Assembly (NCBI GenBank): GCA_012934845.2 | Contig: WNNJ02001359.1 | Coordinates: 25,217-89,216 of the forward strand | Direction: 5' to 3' | Origin: Pomphorhynchus laevis | Lineage: Eukaryota; Acanthocephala; Palaeacanthocephala; Echinorhynchida; Pomphorhynchidae | DNA length: 64,000 bases | Shown here: piece by piece, positions 11,800 to 23,100 of the stretch | How the letters are laid out: each line of letters opens with the position of its first letter | How positions within the stretch are numbered: the first letter of the stretch is position 1 | Translations under genes and position numbers: made by a program | The notes under the pieces: generated by a model | The model's database searches: none | Told to the model about the DNA's origin: nothing | Seen by the model: only the letters and a program-made list of their open reading frames with translations

Positions 11800-13010
11800 T
11801 CCAATTACTCTGGTTTCCTTTTTTGGGCATATTCCGTTATGTTACTCGTTTGTCTGGATGCTTCCCATATTCTTTACTCCCATTGATCGACTTTATTACA
11901 CTCTTATTCGTATTTTGCCCCGATTTGTACTCTATTTCAATTGATGATTCCTCTTCGACCTTTATTTCTTCATCTCCCTTCTTATTATTAATTGCACCTT
12001 GTAACTGTCTCATCAGATCTTCATTGTTTTGCTGCATTCGCACAATGGTTTGTGCTTGCTGACGAATAATGTCCTCCATATTATTTACTTTTTCTATAAG
12101 CGTGTTCAATTGTATTTCCGAACTTACTTCCATGTTTCTTCGTGCCCTTGTTGCGTATGTATCTGTTTCCCGTTTGTTAAATCCATTATTATTTCCTTGT
12201 TGAACTCTTTGTATGTATTCTTGAAATGCTGGAAATTTTTACGTATATGCTTTATGGTGTCCACTGCAATTTGCACGTTTAAACTTGCTTCTATCTTGAC
12301 ATTGTGCGGATTCATGTTGCCCTGCACAATGTACACATTTTTCAGTCTCGTTGCACATACTGGAAAAGTGCCCCCATTTTTGGCATTTGTAAAATTGCGG
12401 AAATCTCCATAAGGCCTGTTTTTTGTCAAAAATTAACAATTTAAACTCTTGTACCCCCAGCGCAGGGCGACTAACTTGAAGGTAAATAATGTTCACTAAT
12501 TATCCATTAATAATGCATGCTTTATAGCCATTCCCTATGTCCTTGCACATCCTTACCATATGACATTTAGTTCCTTCACAAAATTCACCTATATCTTCTT
12601 TTCCTACGTAATCGGGGATCATTTTTAATAGACCTGTAATCTTTGGTGACATATTCCCTCAACATTCCTATATATTTCTCTTTCCACTATAAACATGTGA
12701 ATGATAAAATCGTATGGAAAATGCGATCTCTTATATATCTAAATACTATTTGCTTCTTTGTAAGCTTTCTTTGCCATTGAATGTGGTATCCTTTCCATAC
12801 ATCAGGTTCGCTGTTCTCATTTTATATTCCCTCAGCATTCCTATATATTTCTCTAAACATGTGAATGATAAAGTCGTATGGAAAATGCGATCTCTTATAT
12901 ATCTAAATACTATTTGCTTCTTTGTAAGCTTTCTTTGCCATTGAATGTGGTAACCTTTCCATACATCATGTTCTTCGCTGTTCTCAAATTTTAATTTTTA
13001 ATATATTTTC
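11800..13010 (-). mobile_element. R1/I-group LINE, ORF1 (zinc-knuckle and coiled-coil protein)
   Basis: Upstream of ORF2 on the same strand lie pieces of an ORF1 nucleic-acid-binding protein. The N-terminal part (about 12990-12500) is followed by CCHC knuckles in the frame 12496-12239. The first knuckle, 'YKCQKWGHFSSMC', has lost its leading Cys (Phe instead), the second, 'CVHCAGQHESAQC', is intact, and a third, 'ANCSGHH', is partial. A predicted coiled coil follows at 12133-11837 ('LIEKVNNMEDIIRQQAQT', then an acidic and basic tail). The reading shifts frame between these pieces. ORF1 proteins of I/R1/Jockey LINEs coat the RNA, and the knuckle order is typical of them. Confidence 0.8.
12652..12990. 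repeat. Tandem duplication of ~173 bp inside LINE ORF1
   Basis: Two near-identical units (about 12652-12820 and 12825-12990) are offset by 173 bases. On the minus strand both encode a 'DVWKGYHIQWQRKLTKKQ'-type segment of ORF1. The duplication arose inside the element or after insertion. Confidence 0.85.
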
Positions 13011-13545
13011 CTTTCTCAATTGGGTATAATAATTTAACTTGTTGATTAATTAGATTATTACACTTACTTGGTATCAGGCCAGTTGCTTGGGTTCCGAGAT
13101 ACTGCTGTTAAATTGCTTGTGTCCCAATACCTTGCTGCTAAAAAATCTTGCAACAATGAGATTCAGGCATCTGGTTCATTTGATAACTTTCACCATTGTA
13201 GGCCTCTTGTTCCTCCATATGGGACATTCTCGTGATTTTTGATCTTTAAATCTACCTCTTGTTTCAAAGTTCTCTTCACTTTTTAACTTTGTTGACTGCT
13301 AATTGTCAAATCCTTGTGTGTTTAAGCGGTTACTGCGATAATAGATTGTGTAACTTATAGGCTCTATTTTATAGTCCGCATATACTATGCATTTGTAATA
13401 TAAACAGTTTATATTGTAAAAATATAATTAATATATAAATATATTAATAATATATAATTTTATACATTTATAATATAATAATTTTATAATTTAATATAAA
13501 TATATTATTTGTAATATATTTTTTATATAGTGCTCGACACACGAC
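13011..13545. other. Spacer between two LINEs; AT-rich dinucleotide-like tract
   Basis: About 13400-13530 is almost pure A/T with repeated 'taatatataaat' and 'tttataatataa' motifs. The remainder shows no gene. It separates the minus-strand LINE from the plus-strand LINE. Confidence 0.5.
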
Positions 13546-13549
13546 TGCA

Positions 13550-14456
13550 GTGTCTGGACTACAATCGCATGCGACAGCAGTAAGTCTAAAGAAGACTTCC
13601 TATGCGGCTTTTGTGCCAACAAACTCATACGCGACCTCTCCCATAAGAACATATAAACCTCCAAAGTGTCCGATCAAACCACCCCAGTCGTTTCTGATAT
13701 CCTTTGTCAACCCACTGAACCTGTCATCACATGCACTTCTAATCTCATGTATTCACTTTCCGACACCCATCCGTATCTTCCCTTTTGTCTCGTTTCTCAA
13801 TAACCTACATCCCTCAATCAAAATCACCTTTACCAACTCTCCACAATCCTTCCACTCATAACCTTTCCTCACATCGCTCAACACCCTCTATATTATCCAA
13901 ATTATCTTTGTCTTCCGCTGTTAAACCTACACCCTTGATATCCTCAACTCCCAGCTATCCTATCGTGATCTCACCAACTCGCGATCGTTGCGTCATCGTC
14001 ACTAATATCACTGCTTCCACCTCTTTATCTACACAAGCACGTCTCGACCACGATGTTTCCGCTTTTAGATTCATCATATCGTCTCTTGTTCCTGCGGATA
14101 AACCATCATTTTTCAACAACATCTCTCCTGTCGCATTTATCCGCCTAAATAAATCTTCTCAATCTAATCCTTCCCAGCTCCCTCTCCTAAAAATTGTTTT
14201 CAAGCATTGCTCTCACGCGTCTTCTGTCCTTTCCCAACGATTCAAACTCATGTCCTCCTCAGCCACTCGCATTTTCCCCGATAGCACCCCATCCGAAATC
14301 GCTCAACTCTCATCTGCCCACATCAAAAAACGCCGTCGCGAGGAAAACGGCGAAACATCTCTCTCCATCCGAAACATCGACGGAAATTTTCAAGTTGTCC
14401 ACACCCGCCCAAAAATTCGATGGCGCTCCATCTCTCCTATATGTCTTCTCTACTAG
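13550..14456 (+). mobile_element. CR1/Jockey-like LINE family A, ORF1
   Basis: The frame 13785-14456 (with 13550-13861 in another frame before it) encodes a Ser/Pro-rich protein. Its C-terminal third (about residues 120-215) has the pattern seen at the end of ORF1 in CR1/L2-like LINEs: 'PLLKIVFKH' (start of a nucleic-acid-binding fold), 'IFPDSTPSEIAQL', a basic 'KKRRREENGE' stretch and 'IRNIDGNFQVVHTRP'. It stops just after the likely ORF2 start (14420), so the two ORFs overlap by about 37 bases. It is clearly part of the same element as the ORF2 that follows. Confidence 0.75.
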
Positions 14457-17372
14457 CCCCTATCACCACCACACACGGTTTACGCCTCGGCCTCCTCAAC
14501 ACTAGATCTATTTTCAATAAATCCAATATCATCCTCAACCTATTCACCAAGCAATCAATAGATCTCTTCTGTCTCACCGAATCCTGGCACTTCGATTCTG
14601 ACGACCTCTCCATCCGTCGTTTGCTCTCCGCCGGTTGCTTACTAGTCGAATCTGCCCGCCCCCTCAGCTTATACCCTTCTAAATTCTCTAATCATGGCGG
14701 CATTGTCGCATTCGCCCGTCACCCCGCGTCTATTCGCAAAATCACTTCCCCTTTCAGTCCTTGCTCTTATAAACTGCTCACTTGTCGTTCTTCTAACCCG
14801 ATCAATGTAGATCTCGCCATTGTATACCGTCCTGGTTCATCTGCTCCTACCTCCTTATTTTTTAGCGAACTCGCTGACCTTCTGTCCCACCTTTCTTTGT
14901 TCTCCATCCCTTCGATCGTTCTTGGCAATTTCAACATCCGCCTTGACCGCCCCTCTTCCACCAATTCCATCCAGTTCATCAACATTCTATCCAACTATAA
15001 ATACAAACCCATTTCCACTGCCCCCACACATATCCTTGGTGGGTTACTCGACATCATCGCTGTCCCCCGATCATTTTGCTGCCTACACCTCACTATCTAT
15101 TTTCGATCCTGGTCTATCCGATCACTTTCTCGTCACCCTTGATCTCACTCACAATTACACCCCTCCTCAAAAAAACCTATAATCCTACGTCGCCCTTGGA
15201 GAAATCTTGACATCTTTATCCGCTCTGCCTTAATCAAATCGTCTCTATCCTATCCCACAATAATATATTCCTCTCCTCACGATCTTGCCTTTCTTTTTGA
15301 CTCTGAACTCACATCCACTCTCGATGTTCTTTTGCCCTTCAAGCCTCACCCACACCGTCGCTTGCACCGTCATGCTTTTCTCAAAGCGTTGACTCCGTCA
15401 TGCTTTTCGAGTCTATCGCCGTTCTCTCAGACGTGATTTCCGCTCGATCACTTCGTATTTCCGTGATATCTATCTTGCTCATCGCCAGTCAAGCTACTAC
15501 GTATCAAATGCAACACCTTCTGGCAACATAAAATCATCACTTAATTCAACTCTAAGACTCTATTGCATACTTTGAACTCAATCATTGCTCACTCCTCTTC
15601 GCCGTGCAACATTAATCCCCGTGATTATTCGTCATTTCTCCAAACCAAAGTATCCATGTTGCTCTCTCACACTCCTGTCCCCATCCTATCCACACTGCAC
15701 CGCCTAGCCTCATCCTACCGGAACTCTTTCATATTCTCCCTGTCTCACCTTTCGAAGTCTCATATGTTCTCATGTCCTTGCCCAGCAAAACCTCACCTGC
15801 TGATCCCCTGCCTACCAACATACTTAAATCCATATGCTCATCGATATACCCTTTTCTCACAACCTTGTTTAACTCGTCCATCCACAGTCGTATCTTCCAT
15901 TTACACTGGAAATCCGCAATCGTTCGTCCACTCCTAAAGAAACAATCGCTCGACCCCTCCCTTCCGTCTAGCTATCGCCCCATCTCAATCTTCCCTACTC
16001 TTTCCAAGCTATTAGAGAGCCTCATCTTAATACAGATCAACGTTTATCTCGCTTCATTTAATCGGTATCCTCCTATCCTCCTTCCCAATCCGCTTTTCAC
16101 TCTAATCACTCCACATAAATGGCATGCCTCAAAGTTTACAACAACCTACTAATTTATCATGACAAGGCTCTATACAGTGTTGTCATCTCCCTCGACCTCT
16201 CCTCCGCCTTCGACATCGTCGACCACTCCATCCTCCATTATCGCCCTCGTTGTGATTGCAACTTTTGTTCCTTCTCCGTAGCATAGTTCGCCTCATATTT
16301 ATACGACCGTTCCTTTCGCGTCTGTTCTAATTCATCATCCTCCCCTCCCATCCCTATTTTTTTGCGGGATCCCACAAGGTTCAGTCCTAGGACCCATGCT
16401 ATTCTCTCTTTTACTCGGCGATCTATCTCCGTTTATCAAACCTTACTTCTTTAACGTCATGCAATACGCCGATGACATCCTCATCTATGATCATGCACCC
16501 GCACACCGCATACACGATATCGGAATTTCTGCCTCCAACTGTCTTTCTTCTATCTACAAACGTCTTTCCAATCTCCATCTCGTTCTAAATCCCTACAAGT
16601 CTAAAATAATGTGGATCTTTCTCGTAAACCAAACATATCTCCTCCCACTGTATCTTTTGCCTCTTCGATCATCCCCATAGTACACAATCTCACGTTCTTA
16701 GGCTTCCATTTAGATGATTACCTTTCCCTTTAACCCTTTGTCTGTGACAAGGTCCGCTCTTTTAACTTAATTCTACGTAACATCCGCCGTATCCGCCCTC
16801 TTATCGACTTTCGTTCTGGTATGTCTCTTCTTTCATCGCTTCTTTCCCCTAAAACCGATTTCTGCCTTAGCCTTTTCGCAAATTCTCCAAAATCCATCAT
16901 CCTACCCCTACAACGAATAATTAACTCTGCCGTTCAAGTGCTCTTTCGTCTTTGTCGCTTCAACCACACATACACATATCTTGCCCAACTCTCCTGGCCC
17001 ACCATCCACAGCCGCATCAAACTCCGCCTTCTTTTCGAATCTTTTCGTCTCATCGCTGTCGGCTCCCCATCGTTCATCAACCTTCCTTTCTTAGACGACA
17101 CTTGCCCCACCTCGCTATCGCTGCGTTCCCGTCATTCCCTCTTACTCCACGTTCCCAATTACTCCAACAACTACGGTCTCTGATCCTTCCTCGTCGCCGC
17201 CTCACTCGCCTGGAATAAGCTACCACTCGACGTATGTCGCTCTCCATCCTTTATTACATTCAAATGTTGCCTGTATATCCACCTCCTCTACACATGATTT
17301 AGATTTTGTTTTTTGTTGTTGTGGTTATGTATGCGTGCGCCGGCACGCATTTGCCACGTAAAAATAAATCTT
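14420..17372 (+). mobile_element. CR1/Jockey-like LINE family A, ORF2 and 3' end
   Basis: ORF2 starts with an AP endonuclease: 'LRLGLLNTRSI' near 14480, 'DLFCLTESWHFD' near 14560, 'VLGNFNIRLD' near 14920 (the usual GDFN changed to GNFN), and 'GLSDHFLVTLDL' near 15110, which lies in a different frame and shows a frameshift near 15.06 kb. The reverse transcriptase follows in several frames: 'SYRPISIFPTLSKLLES' near 15970, 'VISLDLSSAFDIVDHS' near 16185, 'GIPQGSVLGPMLFSLLL' near 16370, and 'QYADDILIYD' near 16460 (catalytic Asp pair present). The C-terminal region runs to about 17183. The 3' UTR ends at a 'ggcacgcatttgccacgt' motif and 'aaaaataaat' (17342-17372). It is nearly full length but has several frameshifts and stops. 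Codon use is C-rich and unlike the host genes. Confidence 0.9.
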
Positions 17373-17383
17373 TTTTAAGGCTA

Positions 17384-18440
17384 AAACTAAGAAAGCAGAA
17401 TAAGTTCGCAGCAGTTATTGCGATAAGGCTTACGAACAGTCTAAATAGTTTTGGGGAAATGTGCGCCGCAATATACATATTCCTTCTCTAATCAATTCTA
17501 TTAATGCAGTGAATGGTGTATTGACTAATAAAGTTGAAATTGCTGAACCTCTGGCTTCGGCCTTTTCTCTTCCGTATGATGATTCTGTGAAAACTGCTAT
17601 TATTTGGAGATTAGGATATATTGCACAACTGTCAACAACTTCTAAAATATATTCAAGTGAAGTTGAGACGTACTTAAGAAATCTTTATCCCCATAGCTCA
17701 ACAGGTCCGGATGACATTTCTCCGTTCCTTCTAAAAACTCTGTCTTAATGTCTTGCTCCATTTCTTGCCAAGCTGTTTCATTGCAGTATTTTCAACTGCT
17801 GGGTTCCTAATTCATGGAAGTCTGCAATTATTGCCCCAATTCAAAGAAATCGATACCATCATCTTTCTAAGACTATAGACCTATAAGCCTCACAAGTTCT
17901 ATATGTAAAGTTCAGTAGATATTGATTCCCGTAGAATTTTGCATCATTTAGATGAACACAGGATTATTACAAATTCACAGCACGATTTTTGTCCCAAGCG
18001 GTCATGTCTTAGTAACCCGTTGTCAGCTCGTAAATTTTAGACTGAATCGACCAGTTCAAGTAAATACGTCGACGTTATCTTGTTAGATTTATCAAAGGCA
18101 TTAAGTATGGTGTTCCTTGTATCAAGGGTTCGTGAATTCATTAGTCGACATTTCTACAGAGTTAGAGTAGGTAGCCACATTTCCACTACAAGATATGTAA
18201 ATTGTGAAGTCCCTCAGGGTACAGTATTGGGTCCTCCTCTTTTTATCACATTTCTAAATGACTTATTATTACGTATCCCAAACCCATGCTTAGCCTTTGC
18301 TGATGATGTAAAACTATGGTGCGCTAGAGATAGTAAACTGGATGCTAAACTGTTGTAGAACGACATTGACCGCATTTATGAATGGAGTGAATCAACGCAG
18401 ATGAAGTTAAATATAAGTAAATGCGTATGAATGAGGTTAT
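17384..18440 (+). mobile_element. CR1-like LINE family B, reverse transcriptase fragment
   Basis: The first half (frame 17461-17748) is the linker and start of the reverse transcriptase ('SSTGPDDISPFLLKTL'). The second half (18080-18358) holds motif A remains ('VILLDLSKA'), motif B 'EVPQGTVLGPPLFI' and motif C 'AFADDVKLW' with both Asp. It has several stops and frameshifts and is cut off at about 18440 by a family A piece. Its final 'MKLNISKC' resembles the first residues of the minus-strand fragment at 4.1-4.9 kb, so they belong to the same or a close family. Confidence 0.85.
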
Positions 18441-18505
18441 GTAGCATTTGGAAAATATTTATTTTTACGTGGCAAATGCATGCTCGCGCACGCTTACATG
18501 ACCAC
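18441..18505 (-). mobile_element. Inverted 3' tail of LINE family A
   Basis: The reverse complement reads 'catgcatttgccacgtaaaa' then 'ataaatattt', the family A 3' terminus. Only about 65 bases are present, placed head-on against a plus-strand family A piece. Confidence 0.75.
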
Positions 18506-19045
18506 GAAATACGATATCCGCCCCCTTATCGACTTTTGTTTCTATGTTTCTTCTTTCATCGTTTCTTTTTCCTAAAATCGATTACTGTCTCAGCGTTTTC
18601 GCCAATTCTCCAAAATCCATCATCCTACCCATACAGCGCATCATCAACTCCGCCGTTCGAGTGCTCCGACGTCAAGTAATTCTGCGATCAAGTAATTCTC
18701 TACTTCACCACGTATTTATGCATTTAACTAATTAGTTTCCGTTCTTTCATTGTTACCGTTCCTCTCACTTAGAATTCTTTGCCACCTGATGTTCGTTCTT
18801 CCACGTCGTTTCCCTTCTTCAAACGACGTATATCTTCTTGCTCGATGGATCTTTCACAATAAGTCTAAAACATATTGCCTCAGCATCTCCAGCTCGTAAT
18901 TTCCTTTTATACCTCTTTAACGAATCATTCAATTTTGTCGTTCGCTTCTTACTGTGTACGTTTCGCCACATATCCACTCAACTCCCTCATATTCGATATT
19001 TTTCCTTTATTTTATTTGCCACTAAATAAATTATCATTTTTTAGT
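18506..19045 (+). mobile_element. LINE family A C-terminal fragment, plus strand
   Basis: The 18520-18670 segment repeats 16790-16950 of the longer family A copy ('SPKSIILPIQRIINSAVRVL' in both). The next ~350 bases are more diverged and end near 19010-19040 in 'atttgccactaaataaatta', matching the family 3' tail. Together with the preceding inverted tail it forms a head-to-head pair of the same family. Confidence 0.75.
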
Positions 19046-19439
19046 CGAAAAATGTTTTCGAAAAATATGGTTTAAATATAAACGAAATCTGGAGGAAGAT
19101 CCCTTCTTGAAGACGAAGACCGAGTCAGAGGACATTTGAACAATATCAAGTACCGTCTACATTTACTTTTTCTACATTTACGTTTTCTGATTGTGACGAA
19201 ACTTGTAATGAGCCACGCTGCTCACTTCGTTGTTTATTGATAATAATAGTTATATCGAATGAACTTGCTTTTGAACGTTTGCTAATCTAAAGTGATCTAT
19301 AAGTTACCGGATAAAGTTGACTTTATACCGCTATAAAATGGAAATAAATCCGAATGTTTCCTAAATATAGCTACTGAGTTTACATTTTGTATTAATATTG
19401 TTAGAGATATCTTTTGTGTACCTCTGATTTTTTAAAATG

Positions 19440-19796
19440 TCCAGAGACGAATTAACCACATTAGATGAACTTCTTCATCTAATGTGGTTTCTGTTCCATC
19501 ACCTAGCAATAGACAAACAGCTTGTGCAACAACAAAATTTACAGAATTCAAATCAAGATTATACTGCTTTGTTGTTTCAACTATTAAATCTTCTTCATCC
19601 CCAGCGACATCAGCCAACAAATCAACAACCAAACCAAACTCCAGAACAACTTTATGCATCCGAACTTGAACAAATACAGATAATGTGATTTCATAACCGT
19701 GATGCAAATCTTAGAGCACTTGTTGCATCTATGGGGGACGTAAATATGGCTGTAGAACGTATTGAAGATTCTTGTAATTTTGTAATTTTCACATGA
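19440..19796 (+). pseudogene. Ubiquilin C-terminal fragment (UBA domain), pseudogene
   Basis: The frame 19437-19688 is Gln-rich and ends 'TPEQLYASELEQIQIM'. After one in-frame TGA at 19686-19688 the same frame continues 'FHNRDANLRALVASMGDVN', then 'MAVERIEDS', to 19796. This matches the ubiquilin C-terminus, where the UBA domain reads 'LEQLxxMGFxNREANLQAL' and '(G/F)GDxNAAxERL'. The TGA sits where the family has the Gly (GGA) of the 'MGF' ubiquitin-contact loop, so one base change explains it. Ubiquilins shuttle ubiquitinated proteins to the proteasome. No upstream ubiquitin-like or STI1 segment is seen nearby, so it is probably a truncated retrocopy or relic. Its start contains a perfect hairpin (19454-19489). 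Confidence 0.75.
19454..19489. repeat. Perfect 16-bp-stem hairpin
   Basis: The arms 'aaccacattagatgaa' and 'ttcatctaatgtggtt' are exact reverse complements around a 4-base loop (cttc). It lies at the left end of the ubiquilin-like fragment. Confidence 0.9.
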
Positions 19797-19856
19797 TTAT
19801 TAAAAAATAATGTATTTGATTAAGATTATATTCGCTATTTCTAGAATATTCACAAT

Positions 19857-20117
19857 ATGAACTCGTTGCAGCATTCAAAACAGAAAGTATTAAAAACCGC
19901 AACTCCGAAGCATAAAGAAAAAGTAAAAAAGAAAAAGAAAAATACGAAAAACAAAACTAGTCAGAAGTTGGGAAGTTGTGTGAACGGCAAATCAGAAATC
20001 AGTCAGAGTATCGTACCGCCTAGTAACGACCAAAGCGATAAAAATTCTAAAAGCGAACACTCAAATTCATTTACTATCAAAATTCCACGCATAATAATAC
20101 GAAACATTCCTTTTACT
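19857..20117 (+). CDS. RBM28: RBM28-like exon 1 (or first visible exon)
   Basis: Codons 1-87: a Lys-rich linker ('KEKVKKKKKNTKNK'), then 'IPRIIIRNIPFT', the first strand of an RRM. The donor is ACT|gtatgc. A possible acceptor ends at 19844, in frame with the ATG, so upstream exons are possible. Confidence 0.82.
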
Positions 20118-23100
20118 GTATGCAAATTTTCATCAATCAATATTTATTGAAATTGATTTATAAATTAGACTACTGAGAAGCGATTACGGAAGAAAGTCGA
20201 GCAGTACGGAGAAATATCTGCAATAAACATCCTTGGCGGCAAAGGTATCAAGTACTTTTCTTTACTGAGTATTTTTTTTCATTCTATGTAGAATGAAATT
20301 GTGCTAGCTGGAAAATGCTAGCTACAAAATTATGCTGGTATCAAGTAGAATAATTTCTAATAGTAATTTATAATTATATAGAAATTTCTTAAAATTTTAT
20401 AGAAATTATTATTCTAATAATTTCTTTAAAATTTTAATTTTTGAACTGAAACCAAAAATATATTTTTTAAATAAATAAAGATTTTGTTAATAAAAATATA
20501 TATTTTTTACATTTCGTTAGCTGCTTATGGCATCATTAGAAAATGCTTTATTCTCTGATGGTGCTACTAGAAGGTAGCTGATGATTCTACCTTCTGATTT
20601 ATTTTCTAATGGTGCTATCAGAAGGTAGCGCAATCAGAAAGAAGCACCGATAGAAAAAAAACCTGAAAGTGCGAATCTGAAAGTGCAAATTGTGTTCAAA
20701 TAGAAACTACAACGGTACACAGCCTTTTGATGAATCCGGGTGTACCATTGCACGGCAGTAGCTGATAAAACAATACCAATATGCCAGGCTAAAATCTGGC
20801 ATGTTGTGAGTCAAGATAAATGGAGTTGTAATTGATGAAGGAATAATACCGTAGCTGATTTATGCTGATAAATCACCATATGTAATCTAGAAACTGACTA
20901 AAATAAATGAAAGAATGCATCAATGGATAACCAGCACCGATTTGATGATATTTTGATCACATCAGTGCAAAATATAAATAAAGAACGCTTTGAATGCATC
21001 TCGGGAAATGCCGTTTTAGAAATTTATTACATTGAAGGTTTCATATACTGAATAATTAACCATTTGTTAAATTCAAATATATTTTATCAACTTTACATTT
21101 CATTTTGCTTCACGTTTAATGTATATTTAAAATGTTTTTTATTATTATTTCAAATATTTTTATAAGTTTATAAGCTTAAAAAATAAATGCTATTTTTTTT
21201 ATCTTTTTACGCAAATTTACTATCAAATAAGATAATAGTCTGAAATGATTATGTTATAAATATAAAATACATAAAATATTAACACAATTTTAAAAAACAA
21301 CTTTTGTTTATTGTGTTTCTCGAATAGGAGAATTGAGCTTCTCTAATTTATTTGATTATTGCTATAGATTGCATATATTTCATTTTATTCAAATATAAAT
21401 GCAATTCACGTTAATACCTCAAAATGCAATATTATGCATAATTACATAATATATCTATAAATTTTATAGAATTAAATCTTAATAATTTATGTGAATAAAT
21501 TATTTTACTTAAAATAAAAGCTTTCGGAAGCGAATGGCAAAAAGAGCTTCTTATTTTAAATATGTATTTTTGTTTTTATCAACAAAAGTACCCAAAAACG
21601 CTTTATGTACATAGTTATTTAAAATTTACATTTTAAAATGCATTTTGACTAAAATAGATGATTTTGCTTTGATAATTTGTATAAGCAAAGAATTGATTAA
21701 TAATATATTATATTATAAAATAATATAAATAATATTCTCATTTAATTTTTAAATGAGTCAAACAGAATGCCAAGTAAACTTTATAGAAACTAAAAATCTT
21801 AATTTAGAAATGTAGCAACTTTTATTAGCAGAGAACGCTTGAAGAAGGGATGTAAAACGAACAACATAAAATCATTTCAACAATTTAATAGAAATCAAAA
21901 AATGCATTTTACTTTGATGATTTTGCTTTGATAATTAAACAAAGAGTTGAATCTGAATAATTAATAAACCAAAACAAATTATTGTTATATTAAATAAGAT
22001 AAGCTAACTGAGTCTACGTATTTTTTATTTAAAAATAATGCTTAATAAAAATCAAATAATTGCGAATAATAAAAGATTATTATATATTTGAAATTTAAAT
22101 AATGTCTATTTAAATATGTGTAAATTAAAGTAAACAAAATCAATTAAGAACGAATTGATGATAGAAATTATTTTTTCTAGCTAATTAACTATAAAGCTAA
22201 TAAAAGCCGCAAAGCTTTGATATGATTCTTATTAATTACTAACACTGAAATTCAGAGTATCAGTTTATCTCTCATTTGTACATTTGCAAAACTACTGTGT
22301 GTACAAAAAACTACTGATTGATCTATTATTGATAAAATAATACATCAATCATATCAGCTAACTGAGTCTACGTGTTTTATATTATTTAAAAATTAAAAAT
22401 AATGCTAACTAAAAATTAAATAATTAAATAAGAAATAATAATAAATAATAAATAATTGCTATTGACTATTTTATATAATTTATATCAAACTAAAATAAAA
22501 AATTGAAATTGAAAATAAAAGTCAACTTTTACGAATTGGCTAATAAATAACATACGTTTATCAGAATACGGATTAGAGGTCAAAGGAGGAACTGATATGT
22601 TATCAGATTTCGGCCCCTATTCCTTGACCCATCATGTAAATTTAAGATATTGGAATTAATCGAATTAAGAAAATTGATAGTGAATCTAAACCCTGTTCCT
22701 CGATTTTACAAAGTAGTTGGCCAAATACATGCAAATGACGTATTTTCTCTGATAAAATTTGATTATTTAGTGTACCTTATTCCAATACAAAGCAAATTGT
22801 TTATTATCCATAAAGTTTTATAATAAAGAGTTATAAATGATTGTTATATAAGATTTTATATAATTTATATCAAGTAAAATAAAAAATTGAAATTGAAAAT
22901 AAAAGTCAACATTTATGAATATCATTTTTATATCTAAAAATGATATTCAACTTCTATCTGTAAAACGAAATAATTGCAACTCTTCCTAATACCGATATAT
23001 TAAGATTCACAATATTACATTTAATTTTTATTTTGATGCTGAAATATTATATTATATTATATATTTTAATATTTATATTATTTTTATATAATATTAAGTA

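Noticed and set aside
10087-12412. Several plus-strand open frames of 65-130 codons rich in Phe, Ile, Leu and Tyr.
   Set aside because: They are antisense to ORF1 and ORF2 of the minus-strand LINE. Their hydrophobic look is what antisense of A-rich coding produces.
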